64,000 nt of DNA from Pohlia nutans (GCA_022496805.1 CM040091.1:14746336-14810335); one strand, 5' to 3'; counted from the first letter of the stretch, positions 13,200 through 27,168 are shown. The notes: generated by a model from the letters alone, not told the origin. A program made the numbers and translations.

Positions 13200-13745
13200 A
13201 AGACTTAGACATCAATGAAATTGTTGTCAGAAGCACGTTAACATCACATCAATAGAATTAATGTGAATTGTATTGTCAGAAGCACGTTAACAAGAAATCA
13301 ATAGAATTGCTGTGAATTCTATCGTCAGAAGCACGTTAACAAGACATCAATAGAATTGCTATGAATTCTATTTTCTGAAGCACGTTAACAGGACATCAAT
13401 AGAATTCTCCTGAATTCTATCGTTAGAAGCACATTTACAAGACATCAAAAAAATTGTTGTGAAATCTATCGTCAGAAGCACGTTAACAAGACATCAATAG
13501 AATTGTTGTGAAAAGCACGTCAAGAAGACATTAATAGAATTGTTGTCAGAAGCACGTTGCTAAGACATCAATAGAATTGTTGTGAATTCTATTGTTAAAA
13601 GCACGTTAACAAGACATCAATAGAATTGCTGTGAATTCTATTGTCTAAAGCACGTTAACAAGACATCAATAGAATTGCTATGAATTCTATTGTCAGAAGG
13701 ACGTTAACAAGACATCAATAGAAATGTTGTGAATTCTATGAGCTT
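13200..13745. repeat. Minisatellite, about 48-50 bp unit
   Basis: About eleven imperfect tandem copies of AGAAGCACGTTAACAAGACA followed by a TCAATAGAATTG/GAATTCTAT segment. The GAATTCTAT..ATAGAATT halves can pair within each unit. It is the same family as 1615-1890. Confidence 0.9.
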
Positions 13746-13799
13746 TTCCAAATTTTCTCTCATGTAATAGTCGGAATAATTACAAAAATTTATGAGGGG

Positions 13800-14460
13800 C
13801 TCAGTAATGTTCAGAGTTCTACTTTCTGGTAATAGAGCCCACTATTTTTATCACCGCGAGGACGAACTACTCGCGAGTGGGTGCACTGAAGCATCACTCT
13901 CAAGGCAGCGGAGGTGGAAGCGAGCACTATTAGTAGTGCAACAATCCATCCGCTGCTACGCGGAGAGCCTGCGGTGGTCTATTTTGGTGTTGTGAGGCTA
14001 CGCGGTGCAAGTGCTGCACAAGGGGCTTCGTCAGTCATTGGGAGCTCCAAGTGCCCCAGAGAACCTTCCGGTCGTGGTACAAGCAGCGCAGGAAAGTGGC
14101 CGGAGTTCCCATTTATGACGTACACGCGAGGCTCCGGAGGACATTTGTAAGCAGCCCGCCTTGTTTTTCATGCACTCCGGTTGTGCGCGATGGCAATGTG
14201 ATGAGTTAATCAACCTGGCCGGAGAAAGAAACCTGTGATGACAAGCTAGAGCCCCTCAGCGCTCTTCACCACTTGTACGTATCGCCCCATTCTCTCAGTA
14301 CTTGCAAAGCTTACAGCCTAAGTACCTTCTTATACTGCAATCCTGAAGGAGCGTGCTTCTCGAAGCATCTACTATTTGAAGTTCTTCCACACTCAAGGAC
14401 ATGTCACTGTTGACGATTTAGGGCGGAGCCGGCTGTTCAGAGTTTTACTTTCCGGCAGAA
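13800..14460. repeat. GC-rich duplicated island, copy B
   Basis: The first 220 bp match copy A at 12.2 kb. The following 200 bp are GC-rich and have an open plus-strand frame (about 14010-14200) with the basic stretch RTFRSWYKQRRK, loosely like a DNA-binding helix of a transposase. That reading is weak. No intact gene is called. Confidence 0.4.
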
Positions 14461-15071
14461 TTTAGGCTACAAAACTGCATGCAAGTGAATGACATGACTT
14501 TTCTATCCTTAATTTTAATATTTTTATTTGTAAAACATTGTGACAAATCGTTGTTTTTTATACACCCTATCTTTTCATCTAATATATTGGCCTTTCGCAA
14601 AATTCTTTATACATCTTGTCTTTCTCATTTTACATCTTGGCCTTTTCATCCGTTGAATGTCGTACATAAAGTCCCAACCTGACTTGCAATTAGTGCAATT
14701 CATTGCCTTGGTGGCTCCATGACTTAGGTGACATTTTTTCTCATTATGTTCCGACACTTTACTGGTCCCACTAACTGTACTTCTTCTAGTGGATTTGACC
14801 CCACAAAGTTATGATTTTTCCAAGACCGCACATGTGAAGACCAAATTGTCCATCCACCCATATTCTCATCACAATGTAAATGAAGAACTTCAAAAGTATA
14901 ACCAATTACAACCTTTTCATGTGCTACAAAATGCCACTAAACATAACACTTAAGGCCCAAAACAAAATGGCAGTATATAACAAATTATATGTTGCCACAA
15001 AGCCCATTGAAAAACAAAGGTGGATACACATGTAATTAATGCTAAGAGTTCTTTTCCAAAAACACAAATTT
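14461..15071. repeat. 0.6-kb direct duplication, copy 1
   Basis: Collinear with 15574-16184 at a constant offset of 1113 bp and mostly identical. The 67-codon ORF inside copy 1 and the 90-codon ORF in copy 2 are AT-rich and lack domain features. Confidence 0.9.
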
Positions 15072-15573
15072 CTCACTTCTAGAAATGAGTTTTTTTAGCA
15101 TTCAAAACATTATTAGTCATTCTTAGAAATGTCTCTTTTCAAGACTTACAAGGTCTTGGATCAAGCAATTCTCTCATAACCTTGCAACCTCTTCTATATA
15201 AGACTTTTTTTTTTTTAAATCTCTCCATTGTAGACGTTGAGATTCTTTGTAATCCAATTAACCCAAAGTATAATCTCTAGTATCAAATGCTAAAGTCCAT
15301 TAACAAAATGACACAATATTGTTCAAGGTCTTTCCAAATAAACATTGTTCAAATTCTCATTTGTTCATGATTCATGTATTGCATTGTTTATGACATGCTA
15401 ATGTGAGTAAGAGGAATATTTGTACTCCATATTTAAGCCAAGGAATGATTAGGCTCGTACTACAATTACCCGTGCTTCTTATTATTATTGTATACGACAT
15501 TTAATTCAATGTTGTATCTAGTATGGCCACCACTTGTGACAACGTTTTTATTTTTATTTTCGAGTCATCTAAA

Positions 15574-16184
15574 TTTAGGCTAGAAAACTGCATGCAACTG
15601 AATGACATGACTTTTCTATCCTTAATTTTAATATTTTTATTTGTAAAACATTGTGACAAATCGTTGTTTTTTATACACCCTATCTTTTCATTCAATATAT
15701 TGGCCTTTCGCAAAACCCTTTATACATCTTGTCTTTCTCATCTTACATCTTGGCCTTTTCATCCGTTGAATGTCGTACATAAAGTCCCAGCGTGACTTGC
15801 AATTAGTGCAATTCATTGCCGTGGTGACTACATGACAAAGGTGACACTTTTTTTCATTATGTTCCCACATGGTACTGGTCCCACTGACTGTACTTCTTCC
15901 AATGGATTTGACCCCATTGTGTTATGATTTTTCCAAGACCGCACATGTGAAGACCAAATTGTCCATCCACCCATATTCTCATCACAATGTAAATGAAGAA
16001 CTTCAAAAGTATAACCAATTACAACCTTTTCATGTGCTACAAAATGCCACTAAACATAACACTTAAGGCCCAAAACAAAATGGGAGTATACAACAAATTA
16101 TATGTTGCCACAAAACTCATTGAAAAACAAAGGTGGATATACATGTAATCAATGCTAAGAGTTCTTTTCCAAAAACACAAATTT
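15574..16184. repeat. 0.6-kb direct duplication, copy 2
   Basis: Second copy of 14461-15071. The spacer between the copies (15072-15573) has no recognisable gene. Confidence 0.9.
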
Positions 16185-16625
16185 AGCACCCCAACAAACC
16201 TAATTCACATCCTCACGTAATGGAAGAGGTAATTTTCAAAAACAAATAAAAGTATCTCGAACAAAGTTAATTCATATCATTAAAAGAATTATGCTTAGAC
16301 TTTAGATCTCAATGTTCTCAAAGCATTGTCATATTATTTGTTATTTACATGTAAGCACAAAAAATCACAATATAAAGCAAAAGATTAAATATTTGTGCTA
16401 TGTGGGAAAAGGAGACATGCCTCCACTTAGCAATTGTTTTTGCTATTCACTATTCTTTAGGGCCAAATTTTCTTTGATTCTCTTGTAATCAAAGTTAATT
16501 CTCCCACTTGTCAATGTAAGGAATACCTTTCAAAAACATAAAAAGTTATCCCAAGCAAGCGGAGAGTGCATTTCATTTAAACTAAACTACCAAACTAGAA
16601 AAGTGATGGGGACTGCACTCTTTCG

Positions 16626-16713
16626 CAATTGAGATAGGTCCCTAGTTTTTCTATAATGCTCTAATTCTACAAACAAAAGAATTATAGAAAAATTGGAGAC
16701 CTATCCGAGTTGA
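16626..16713. repeat. Imperfect foldback hairpin
   Basis: The arms 16633-16657 and 16681-16705 pair over 25 bp with three mismatches around a 23-nt loop. Weaker pairing continues outward. The shape is compatible with a small RNA precursor or a short foldback element. The surrounding 16185-16800 region shows no gene. Confidence 0.6.
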
Positions 16714-16799
16714 GAAGGGAACCACTCTCGATAAATTTTCAAGCCGGGTAGTCCAATTTTAATGAAATGTGTGTTGAAGTGTAATGGATGTAAGTTTAA

Positions 16800-17340
16800 C
16801 CCTTTAACGTTCTAATTCAACAGTGATTTTGAAGATGTGTTATGAAATGTTTGATGAATAGAAAAAGTGGAGTTGATGTTCAAAGCTAAGTTGTAAATGT
16901 CAATGTGAAGATCACATTTGTACAATTGGATTTATCATATTTTTATTAATAAATTATATTTACATTTGCAACCTTTTTTTTTAAATTAAAAATAAATCTC
17001 AAATTAACTAAATAAATAAATAAATTGTCGTAATGAATTTGGAATAACATGGACTACAAGATGGTATGATTTTCAATGTTTGATTCTACTTACTTTGGAA
17101 AATCATATTTAAGCTCTCACTTATTGAACTAATAATCAAATTTGACATAAACCAAATTTGTAATGTAAAAAAACCGCAATATTTTATTTTGAAGATCTAC
17201 ACCGTAGAAATTATAGTCAATTGGCACAAGAGCCAATAAAAATTTGGGTGGATGAAAAATAGTACAGGATTTAGTGAAGAGAAAGGTTGCAATCTATTTT
17301 TCATTCATAATTTGAACGCAAGCGCTTCAAAGGGTTAATT
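16800..17340. repeat. Dispersed repeat family R2, copy 3
   Basis: More diverged than the other R2 copies, but it keeps the GTTGATG..AAAGCTAAG, AATCATATTTAAGC and TTTTGAAGATC landmarks in order. Non-coding. Confidence 0.65.
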
Positions 17341-17649
17341 TCTCTCTTTTCAGAACAAGTGGTTGTTATTATTTTAAAAAAAAAGCCATGTCCTACAATT
17401 TTTGTTCACTTTAATTGATGATAGGGAACCTTTCAAAAAACAATTAAGAACATCATATGCAAAAGTTATTTAAACTAATTGATATCATGTCTTATCAATG
17501 AATGAATGAATTACTTTCCAAATACATATATACATATATAAAAGTGAAGTTTAGTACTTGTTTTAGCAGATTCCATCACTTTTCAATAAATATATATATA
17601 ATATTATTATTATTATTCCAAATACACCCCAAATTAAATCTCAAACAAA

Positions 17650-19845
17650 TAGGTGATAAATGGTTCAAAATTAGTTTAATATTAATAAGTTGAGTTACAA
17701 AGAATGATTGAAGTGACAAAAGACCACTTATAAAGAACTTAAATCTTATTGGTGGTTTCTCAAGCTAAAGTTCAAGGAATTTTAAAGCTCTTAACCCTTT
17801 AACTCCTAGAAGACCAGAGCGTTTTTCCTCCAAAACTACTGCAATAGTACCATTTTCACTCCCTCATGCAAGTATTTTAGAACAATGTCATTTTTTCTTC
17901 TTACTTGTGAGATCTTGTTTCAAACTATTTGAAAAAACATAATCAACAAATTGTGTTGATTTTGATCACACAGATTACAAGATAAGTGCATTTGATGGAA
18001 AATATTACCCCAAAAGAACACATGCTCGAAAGTTTGAGATGCGTTTGATTGTGGCTACTTCAAAAAAACCTCACTACCAAAACCTGCCGCACTTCACTTT
18101 CACATTCCTTATGATGTTACTTAGTAGTGTACTAGTGTATCTATTTCATTGCGTTTAGAGATGTTTAGGATGTTGAAGAACACCCTGCACTTGTTGAGGG
18201 TTTAAGAGTTTAAAATGACTCTTTGTTTTTGGAATTGCAATATTTTTGACATTTGTTATATAAGATATGAATCTGAGCGGTGAAAATTTAGTACATTCCA
18301 TCCTCTATAGAATGACAAATTTTAAAAAAAAACCTAAATCCCCAAGTTTTGGAAGACATATAGAATATTTCTTAAGAACTTTAGAGGTTAGGGGGGAAAT
18401 AAAGGGTTGAGGAAGAGAATCAAAGTGCCACCTCAGCCAACCCATTCCAATGTTCATCACCCCATTAACTCTCAAGGTGGACTGCAACGTGGTAGTCTTT
18501 CATTGGGAAATTTATTTATTTATTTATTTTTATTTTCAATAAATCTAATTCTTTTATAAATTTTAAAATAATACATTTTAATTATAAAAATAACATTTTC
18601 TAAATTTTAAATTTTAAATTTTTATTTATAAAAATACAATTATTTATCTTTTTAATGAGTGTGGAAAATGAGGTGGTCTTCTGTCCTTACAAGCCACTCC
18701 ATTTTCCACACTCTGCTGAACTTCTTGCCTTCTTCTAGAACTCAACTATTCCACTATTGCCTTCTTGCCTTTTTCCCGAAAAAAAAACATTTCCTTTCAT
18801 AACTTCCACATGCAGTGTTGGAATTCAAGAAGAAAAAAAATCTCCATTTCTGTGGCACATTGGGAAATCCACTATTAAATTTCCTTGAAAATTCAATTAA
18901 AAATGTATTCGCCAAAACCTGCCCGGTTCTCAAAATGTCCTAGTAAGGACGCTTAGTTCTGTAGGACTTAACGTGCAAATTAAGGTCTTGAATCAACACT
19001 AATTTCAAGAATATAAATTATAAAATGTTTCATGAATGGCAAAAATGAAGTTGATGCACAAAACTAAGATAAATTGTAAGTCAATTTTCAATCTTTTCTT
19101 TTGAAATTCAATTTAAAATACCAAATCAACAAAAACACTAATTTTGATATTTAATAATAATATTTGGAATAACATGCACTACAACATGGTATGATTTTTA
19201 TACTACTTATGTTGGAAAATCATGTTTAAAGCCTCACTTTTTGAACTACAAATGATGTTTGATATAAAAAAAAATTGTTAGTTTAAAAATATCACAATAT
19301 CTAATTTTGAAGATCCATACCATATAAATGATAGTCAACTAGCACACAATCTAAAATAATTTTGAATGGATGAAAACTATATAGAATGAAGTGTTGAGAA
19401 AAGTTGCAATCTATTTTTCATTCATTATATGGACGCATGTGCGTTGAACGATTAACTCCTAACTCCCTAAACCTTCATGTTCTACCTCATATACAAAGCC
19501 AACTTTCACTTTTATGTCCAACATGAAATTATCTCTAAAAAATCTATGGAAAGATAGCTTCATGCATGTGTGATGCAATTAGAAAGGAGATGATTCGTGA
19601 ATTATTTATGCCTCATTTCATGCCTCATTATTGCACCAAAAAAATCTAAGATCTTAGTTCAAAACGGAATCAAAAGTGCTTTTTCAAAAATAAACTCATT
19701 ATAGAATTTAACAACCAAAAAATATGGAAAAATCACTACACTTAGAGCCATATTACATTTCAACAGATCACAACAAATTTTATGCAAAAAAATTTCAAAA
19801 TTCTATTTGTGATCAAATCACAAAAGAAACTTGAATTTCTTGTTT
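17650..19845. repeat. 2.2-kb segmental duplication, right copy
   Basis: Collinear partner of 9295-11510. Small insertions and substitutions show it is not recent. No conserved reading frame was found. Confidence 0.8.
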
Positions 19846-20393
19846 AAAATTTGTACATAATATTGATGATTGCAATCATAGATCTACCCGTTTGAATAGA
19901 ATCCAAATAGTTCTAAAATTTGTAATCATGTGCAACTTTCATCCATATATTCATGAAGTTCAAAATATCCCCCTTAGTTGCATGTTATAATGCATCTTTG
20001 GAATTCCCCACATCTAGAGGAGGCTGTAGGCATTTAGGGGTTACAGAAAAGAAAACCACATTGTTGAAAATCGGAGTCGGCTAGTTGGGGCAAGAGTCAA
20101 ATGCTTTAATGCTGGATGAAGCAACAACAAATTAACTCCTAAATGCCGCCCAAATCAAGATTTGGATTTTAAAATTTAAATGTAACTCACTATTCAATTC
20201 CAACTCCTACAAGGACAATTTTCATCCAGTTGTTTTCGTGAATAGATTTTGTTGGTCAATCATGCCACCTTTTCAACATAAATTCAAATCCTCTAGTTGA
20301 GGTACTTTTGGACTGTATATGGGGTCCCAACCGCAAATGTAGTTGTAAAACAAATTCACAAGTATATTTTGGATTGTTTTCTTTTGTCTACTT

Positions 20394-20632
20394 TAACCCT
20401 TAAAGAATTTAGGACATAGTAGATACGTTGCGGTATATTTAACATTTGTTGTAAGTAGAAAGTTCCAAATTGAGATCCCTATAGCTTTTAAGACCATGTA
20501 GACAATCATGAATTTTAACTTCACTTTTGATATGAAACTCTTGGAAGGTGTAGATTGAACCATTCTAAATACAATGAAATACGGCTGTATAATATTGACC
20601 AAAATGGCCAATCTGGACCTTTAAGGGTTAAA
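20394..20632. mobile_element. Short TIR element (TTTAACCCTTAAAG ends)
   Basis: The ends are perfect inverted copies of TTTAACCCTTAAAG, about 236 bp apart. The interior resembles 8746-8960. The 72-codon minus-strand ORF spanning it is incidental. The size and ends fit a MITE. A target duplication cannot be fixed because the ends are themselves TA-rich. Confidence 0.6.
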
Positions 20633-21023
20633 CTAAATTTAGGCCATGTAGATGAGTTCTGCTGCATTTAAGCTTCCCTAACAAAATGAAGCTTATCAAG
20701 TCTACACTCCACTTCACTTTGAACTTTGGGAAAAGTTGTGAAAACTGAGTGTCAGGTTATTGAAGACGGTTACGAGTTTGACATGTATTACCATGATGTA
20801 GGAAAAGATCTAAATTAGATAGACACACGGGTGGTTTTCATTATTTTACTCTAAATAATGCTTTTCATTGTAATTGGAACCTTTACGAAAGTCATAGTGA
20901 ATTCAAAATTTCACCGCATTTTATGTAAAGTTCATGATTTGTAGTACACATATGATATCATCAACCAAAAACACAAAACACTTGAATTCTCATGTTATAT
21001 ATAGTGGCAGAATTGAGTGTGGC

Positions 21024-21166
21024 AGATAAAGCATGATTCCAGGCACGGTCGTAGGTCCAAGCAACTAAGGGTTAGATAAAGCATGATTCCAGGCACGGTC
21101 ATAGGTCCAAGAGACTAAGGGTTAGATAAAGCGTGATTCCAGGCACGGTCATAGCTAAGGGTTAAA
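21024..21166. repeat. Three tandem copies of a 50-bp unit
   Basis: Unit start points are at 21024, 21074 and 21124, each beginning AGATAAAGC and containing GATTCCAGGCACGGTC. The third copy has lost about 8 bp. Confidence 0.9.
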
Positions 21167-21520
21167 TGCAGCTAGTGTCAACATGTTGCTTGCACAACGA
21201 AGGCGAACTTACAATAGGAAAGGGAAGACACATGCTGTAAGTCACAAGTGCATACATGTGCACTCTCCAGTATGAGAATGCTCTTGAATAGCTAAAAGTG
21301 TTTTCAAGTTTTGCTCTACTTGTTGGCATAAAACAGTTTGCACTGTCTGTTTGCACTTAGGTGCGCAGCGCGTGAGCAGATCATTTATACAAGATTCTCC
21401 AATGATTTGCGTACCTAAATGCTTTCCTTGATAACTAGAAGTTTTGAAAAAGTGTGAAATGCCGGAGGGCTTTTGACCATTCATTCAAGTGTCGTTGAAT
21501 TTTGTCCAAGTTCCGACTTG

Positions 21521-21605
21521 TAGAGATAGAAGGACTTGAACCTCCACAAACATTATAGTCACCAGAGCCTAAACCTGGTATGTCTACCAATTCCATCATA
21601 ACCGC
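21521..21605 (-). pseudogene. tRNA-Leu(UAG)-like remnant, probably organellar
   Basis: On the minus strand the D-arm (ATG..AATTGGTAGA..CAT), anticodon stem CCAGG/TCTGG, loop TTTAGGC with anticodon UAG at 21571-21569, a long variable arm, and T-arm GGAGG-TTCAAGT-CCTTC are all in place. This gives a class II leucine tRNA of 85 nt. The AATTGGTAGAC D-loop is typical of bacterial or organellar tRNA-Leu. The acceptor strands (GCGGTTA and TATCTCT) pair poorly, so it is most likely a decayed plastid or mitochondrial insertion and not a working gene. Confidence 0.6.
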
Positions 21606-21714
21606 CAAAATTCGATTCAATCTATGGAATTTTTACTTTCTTTCTTTAGTTATTAGGCTCTTGTAGTGTGTGTTATTTCAATTTCAGTAATCAGTACATT
21701 TTTATTTCTATTTT

Positions 21715-22165
21715 AAATTTGTGTTAATTTGAGATTTTTGATTGAATCTAATAAAAGAGAAAACTTTGCAAAATTATAATAATAAACAATATTATTAAAA
21801 ATTATAAAAAATCCAACCGTACCGATGTGATCGTCACATTGACATGTACACCTTTGTTTTTGTACATCAAGTCCATTTTTTTTGTGTCACACATTTTATA
21901 ATGAATCTTTGAAAATAGTGTTGTATCAGGACGTTAGAGGGTTAAGTGCCTTCTCTATATTTATAAAGAGCCTTTGTTGTAATTGTGTATTATTGTTTTT
22001 GGTTGTAGTTAAGTTTGCACGGTATTTTGTATCATTGCAGATGAGGAGCTTGGAGAGGGCTGGGTTGCTTTCCAAACTAAGAAATCTGCAGCAAGAGTTG
22101 GTCTAGCTTGTGAATGCCTGGTAGTCCTCCTGTGCAGGTAATCCACTCCATATAGCAGTTTTTCA
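21715..22165 (+). pseudogene. Dead copy of an RWP-RK gene exon with flanking intron
   Basis: This is an inverted duplicate of 47965-48240. The exon-like part, 22041-22137, follows a good acceptor (ATTGCAG) and is followed by a GTAATC donor. It reads MRSLERAGLLSKLRNLQQEL before an in-frame TAG, and a 4-bp insertion shifts the rest. The 5' AAAACTTTGCAAAATT and TTGTTTTTGGTTGTA intron blocks also match the 48 kb gene. The RWP-RK exon itself is not present here. Confidence 0.75.
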
Positions 22166-23550
22166 TTTTGTAGTGACTGCTTATTTCATGTGACAGTCAG
22201 TTAAGTAAAAAACACAAAGAGTGGAAGGTAGGTAGGAAGTTGATGGATACATTGAGCAATGTGATAGTGCATGATCTGTAGAGATTGTTGGTGACACAGG
22301 AGATCCATATTTTGGCAGGACATCATGTATGTAGATTTTATAGAACAATGAACGATGTAATGTTCCCACTCTTCCAATTGATAGTGTATGAGGATATCTG
22401 AAAAACTGAAACCTTGAAGTCTATCTATGCCTCAGAGTTTATGAACATAAGGATAGTGTAACTTCCTATACGGAGCTTTATAAGTATAAGTATTTAAACC
22501 CTTAACAAACTAGAAAATATGTTACATTGAAGGCTTTTTTTTTACATGGCATGTAGACATATGAGGCATGCTTGGTGGATGTTTAAATCAATTTGTAGTA
22601 CTGGATAGATATGAAGTGAATGACCTGCTAATAAATGTAACGAGTATTGATTTAATAAACATGCCTAAATTTTTTACTAAGTGTTATGAGTGAGAGAAAT
22701 CCATATTCGATTCTGTTGAGCTTTGTATTTCTCAACTGCAGTTACAAATCATTTTTGATAGCGTGGATGCTGGAAGCATTTAAAACTCTGAATAGTAGAA
22801 GCGGAAGCTACATGAGTATGAATGCAATTGAATTACACGTTACACAGTTTTAACCCAAAGTTACATGAATTTGGTTATTTAATATCTACCATGTCAAAGA
22901 CCATGACAAGGTGAAGAAGTTGAAAAAAATACCCGGTAGTTATAATGTCCTTTTGTAGTAATGTAAAACCTAAGCATATGTGTCAACTAATTTATGAAAG
23001 CTAATATAATAGTTTCAGAAGTTCTTTGAATGTATAATGAAACTCAGCTCTTTTCAGTTTGTTCAGTGGGATGAAAGTACTTAAGCAAAAATTACAGTAG
23101 AATTGTAAAATATATGAAATGATTACGAATATAAGAACAACAACTCCAAGTTGTATGGGTGCATTGAAAGTTAAAAGTGAAATGTAGTGAATGAGAATAC
23201 AAAAAATAGAAATTACTTGTAGGGTACTGCACATTTGAAATGACCAAAACAAATGTGAAGGGGGGTTTTTCTATAATTTACCTTTGTAATTGAAGGTAAT
23301 TTCAACTTGCAATTACTGGAAGGTAGTTTCGGCTTTTATACAGGAACACATTCAAATAACTTGAAAACTGGAAAAAATTACACTAAAACTTGGGACCACA
23401 AATTATTGTATCACCTCAATAGTTGGTGAAAAACATTTGACCTTACTATTGGTTGCTTTAACTCCAAAGCACTTGGAGTATAACTTCAATTCCATTGGTT
23501 ACATACGTTCAAAGTGTGGGTCAAAAAGAAGGGTCACTTCTAGGAAAACT
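22166..23550. other. AT-rich intergenic DNA
   Basis: No gene, RNA or repeat of note was recognised. The 23001-23252 minus-strand ORF has no domain features. Confidence 0.5.
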
Positions 23551-23554
23551 GCGA

Positions 23555-23599
23555 ATTTCAACATTGCCACAATACATAAAATTGTGGCAATGTTGAAAT
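23555..23599. repeat. Perfect 19-bp stem hairpin
   Basis: ATTTCAACATTGCCACAAT at 23555-23573 is followed by a 7-nt loop and its exact reverse complement at 23581-23599. After one mismatch two further base pairs extend the stem. There is no T-run or gene end nearby that would suggest a terminator. Confidence 0.95.
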
Positions 23600-25500
<1,901 letters not shown>

Positions 25501-25780
25501 TAGTTCAAAATAATTTCTTATATATTAGACACCCATTGATAGGTTATCTAATTTTTTTAGAGTTTCTTAACCAAAGTGGGGGTACTTCATCAATAGTTAA
25601 TTGAACAATTGGAGGTTCATGGTGATGAGCAAAGTGTATGAAGAAAAGACAATATCCATGAAGAAAAGACATGGAGGATGGAGGAAAAACAATGAGCATG
25701 AAGTCTACTCAATGTTATGTTCCATTTAATTTACATTTATCTCAAATACTATCCAAATGTCAAATATTATTTACACCTAT

Positions 25781-27164
25781 AACACGCAATTCGCTATTTA
25801 TGCACTTGGTCAAGTGCGTTCATTTCATGAGCAAATCTTGCTTAAAATTTTTTGTGTAATTTTTTTTCTAAAAACAACCATTTTTGTCGTTCTACAATTA
25901 CTTTCATTGTAAACAAACAATTATTTAATTTAATTTTTATTCTTATCTTTATCTTTTATCTTTATCTTTTATTTTATTTTTTCTATTATTTTTTCTTTAT
26001 CTTGTTTCATTTATCTTATTTCTTTCTTGTCTTCAATTTATTTTCCTTCTTGTCTTCCTTCTTGTCTTCTTCTTTTTCTTCTATTTTTTTTCATTCCTCT
26101 TGTGGCAGCCGCAAATCCTTCGCTCGCACCAAAGACAAAAAAAGAAAAAAAAAAGAAAAAAAAACCTTTTTTTTTTTTTTTTTTTTTTTTTTTGGAATTC
26201 GTCTTCTTTTTTGTTTGGGGCTCATGAACCCTGAAAATAGAAATTTAAAAAATAAAAATTTAGGGTTCAGCCGGCGGCGGCTGAACCCTAAACGGCGGAG
26301 GATGCACAAAAAAATAAAAAAAAATAATAAATCTATTTTTAGTCTGCTGTGGGCTAGAAGGTACGCGGCCGCGCACCCTTTGCCTCATTTTCTCCTCTCC
26401 TCCTCTCCTCCTCTCCCTCTCTCCCTCTCTCCCTCTTCTTCTCTCTCCCTCTTCTTCTCTCTCCCCTATATATATGAGGAGAGGGGAGAGGGGAGAGAGA
26501 AGAAGAGGGAGAGAGGGAGAGGAGGAGAGGAGAGGAGAGGAGGAGAGGAGAAAATGAGGCAAAGGGTGCGCGGTCGCGCACCCTCTAGCCCACAGCAGAC
26601 TAAAAATAAAATTTATTTATTTTTATTTTTTATTTTTTTGCATCCTCCGCCGTTTAGGGTTCAGCCGCCGCCGGCTGAACCTTAAATTTTTATTTTTTTA
26701 AATTTCTATTTTCAGGGTTCATGGGGCCCAAACAAAAAAGAAGACGAACTCCAAAAAAAAAAAAAAAAAAAAAAAAGGTTTTTTTTTTTTTTTTTTTTTC
26801 TTTTTTTGTCTTTGGTGCGGGCGAAGGATTTGCGGCTGCCACAAGAGGAATGAAAAAAAATAGAAGAAAAAGAAGAAGACAAGAAGGAAGACAAGAAGGA
26901 AAATAAATTGAAGACAAGAAAGAAATAAGATAAATGAAACAAGATAAAGAAAAGATAAAAGAAAAAATAAAATAAAAGATAAAGATAAAAGATAAAGATA
27001 AGAATAAAAATTAAATTAAATAATTGTTTGTTTACTATGAAAGTAATTGTAGAACGACAAAAATGGTTGTTTTTTAGAGAAATTTTTACGACAATATTTT
27101 TAATGCTTCCGGGGACCAAGTGCATGATTATATGGCCAAGTGCGTAAATAGCGAATTGCGTGTT
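25781..27164. mobile_element. AACACGC-TIR element, small foldback member
   Basis: The 1384-bp element begins AACACGCAATTCGCTATTTA and ends with its near-exact inverse. Direct CTAT repeats flank it (25777-25780 and 27165-27168). The whole element is a giant inverted repeat centred near 26470. The arms contain T-rich CTTGTCTTC tracts and an inner mini-hairpin around GGGTTCAGCCGGCGGCGGCT. The two sequences nearest the ends are not fully symmetrical: the right end carries two CAAGTGC motifs separated by ATGATTATATGGC, and the left carries CACTTGGTCAAGTG. Long low-complexity ORFs inside (for example 25852-26685) are by-products of the purine/pyrimidine arms. No transposase is encoded, so it must be mobilised in trans. 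Confidence 0.9.
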
Positions 27165-27168
27165 CTAT

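Noticed and set aside
13200..13745. Possible CRISPR array
   Set aside because: Contiguous degenerate tandem repeats with no unique spacers, in a eukaryotic nuclear context.
14010..14200. Transposase-like helix (RTFRSWYKQRRK)
   Set aside because: One short basic stretch without catalytic residues or neighbouring coding sequence; not enough to call.
25852..26685. 277-codon plus-strand ORF and its neighbours on both strands
   Set aside because: Low-complexity translations of the T- and purine-rich arms of the foldback transposon; mirrored on the opposite strand.
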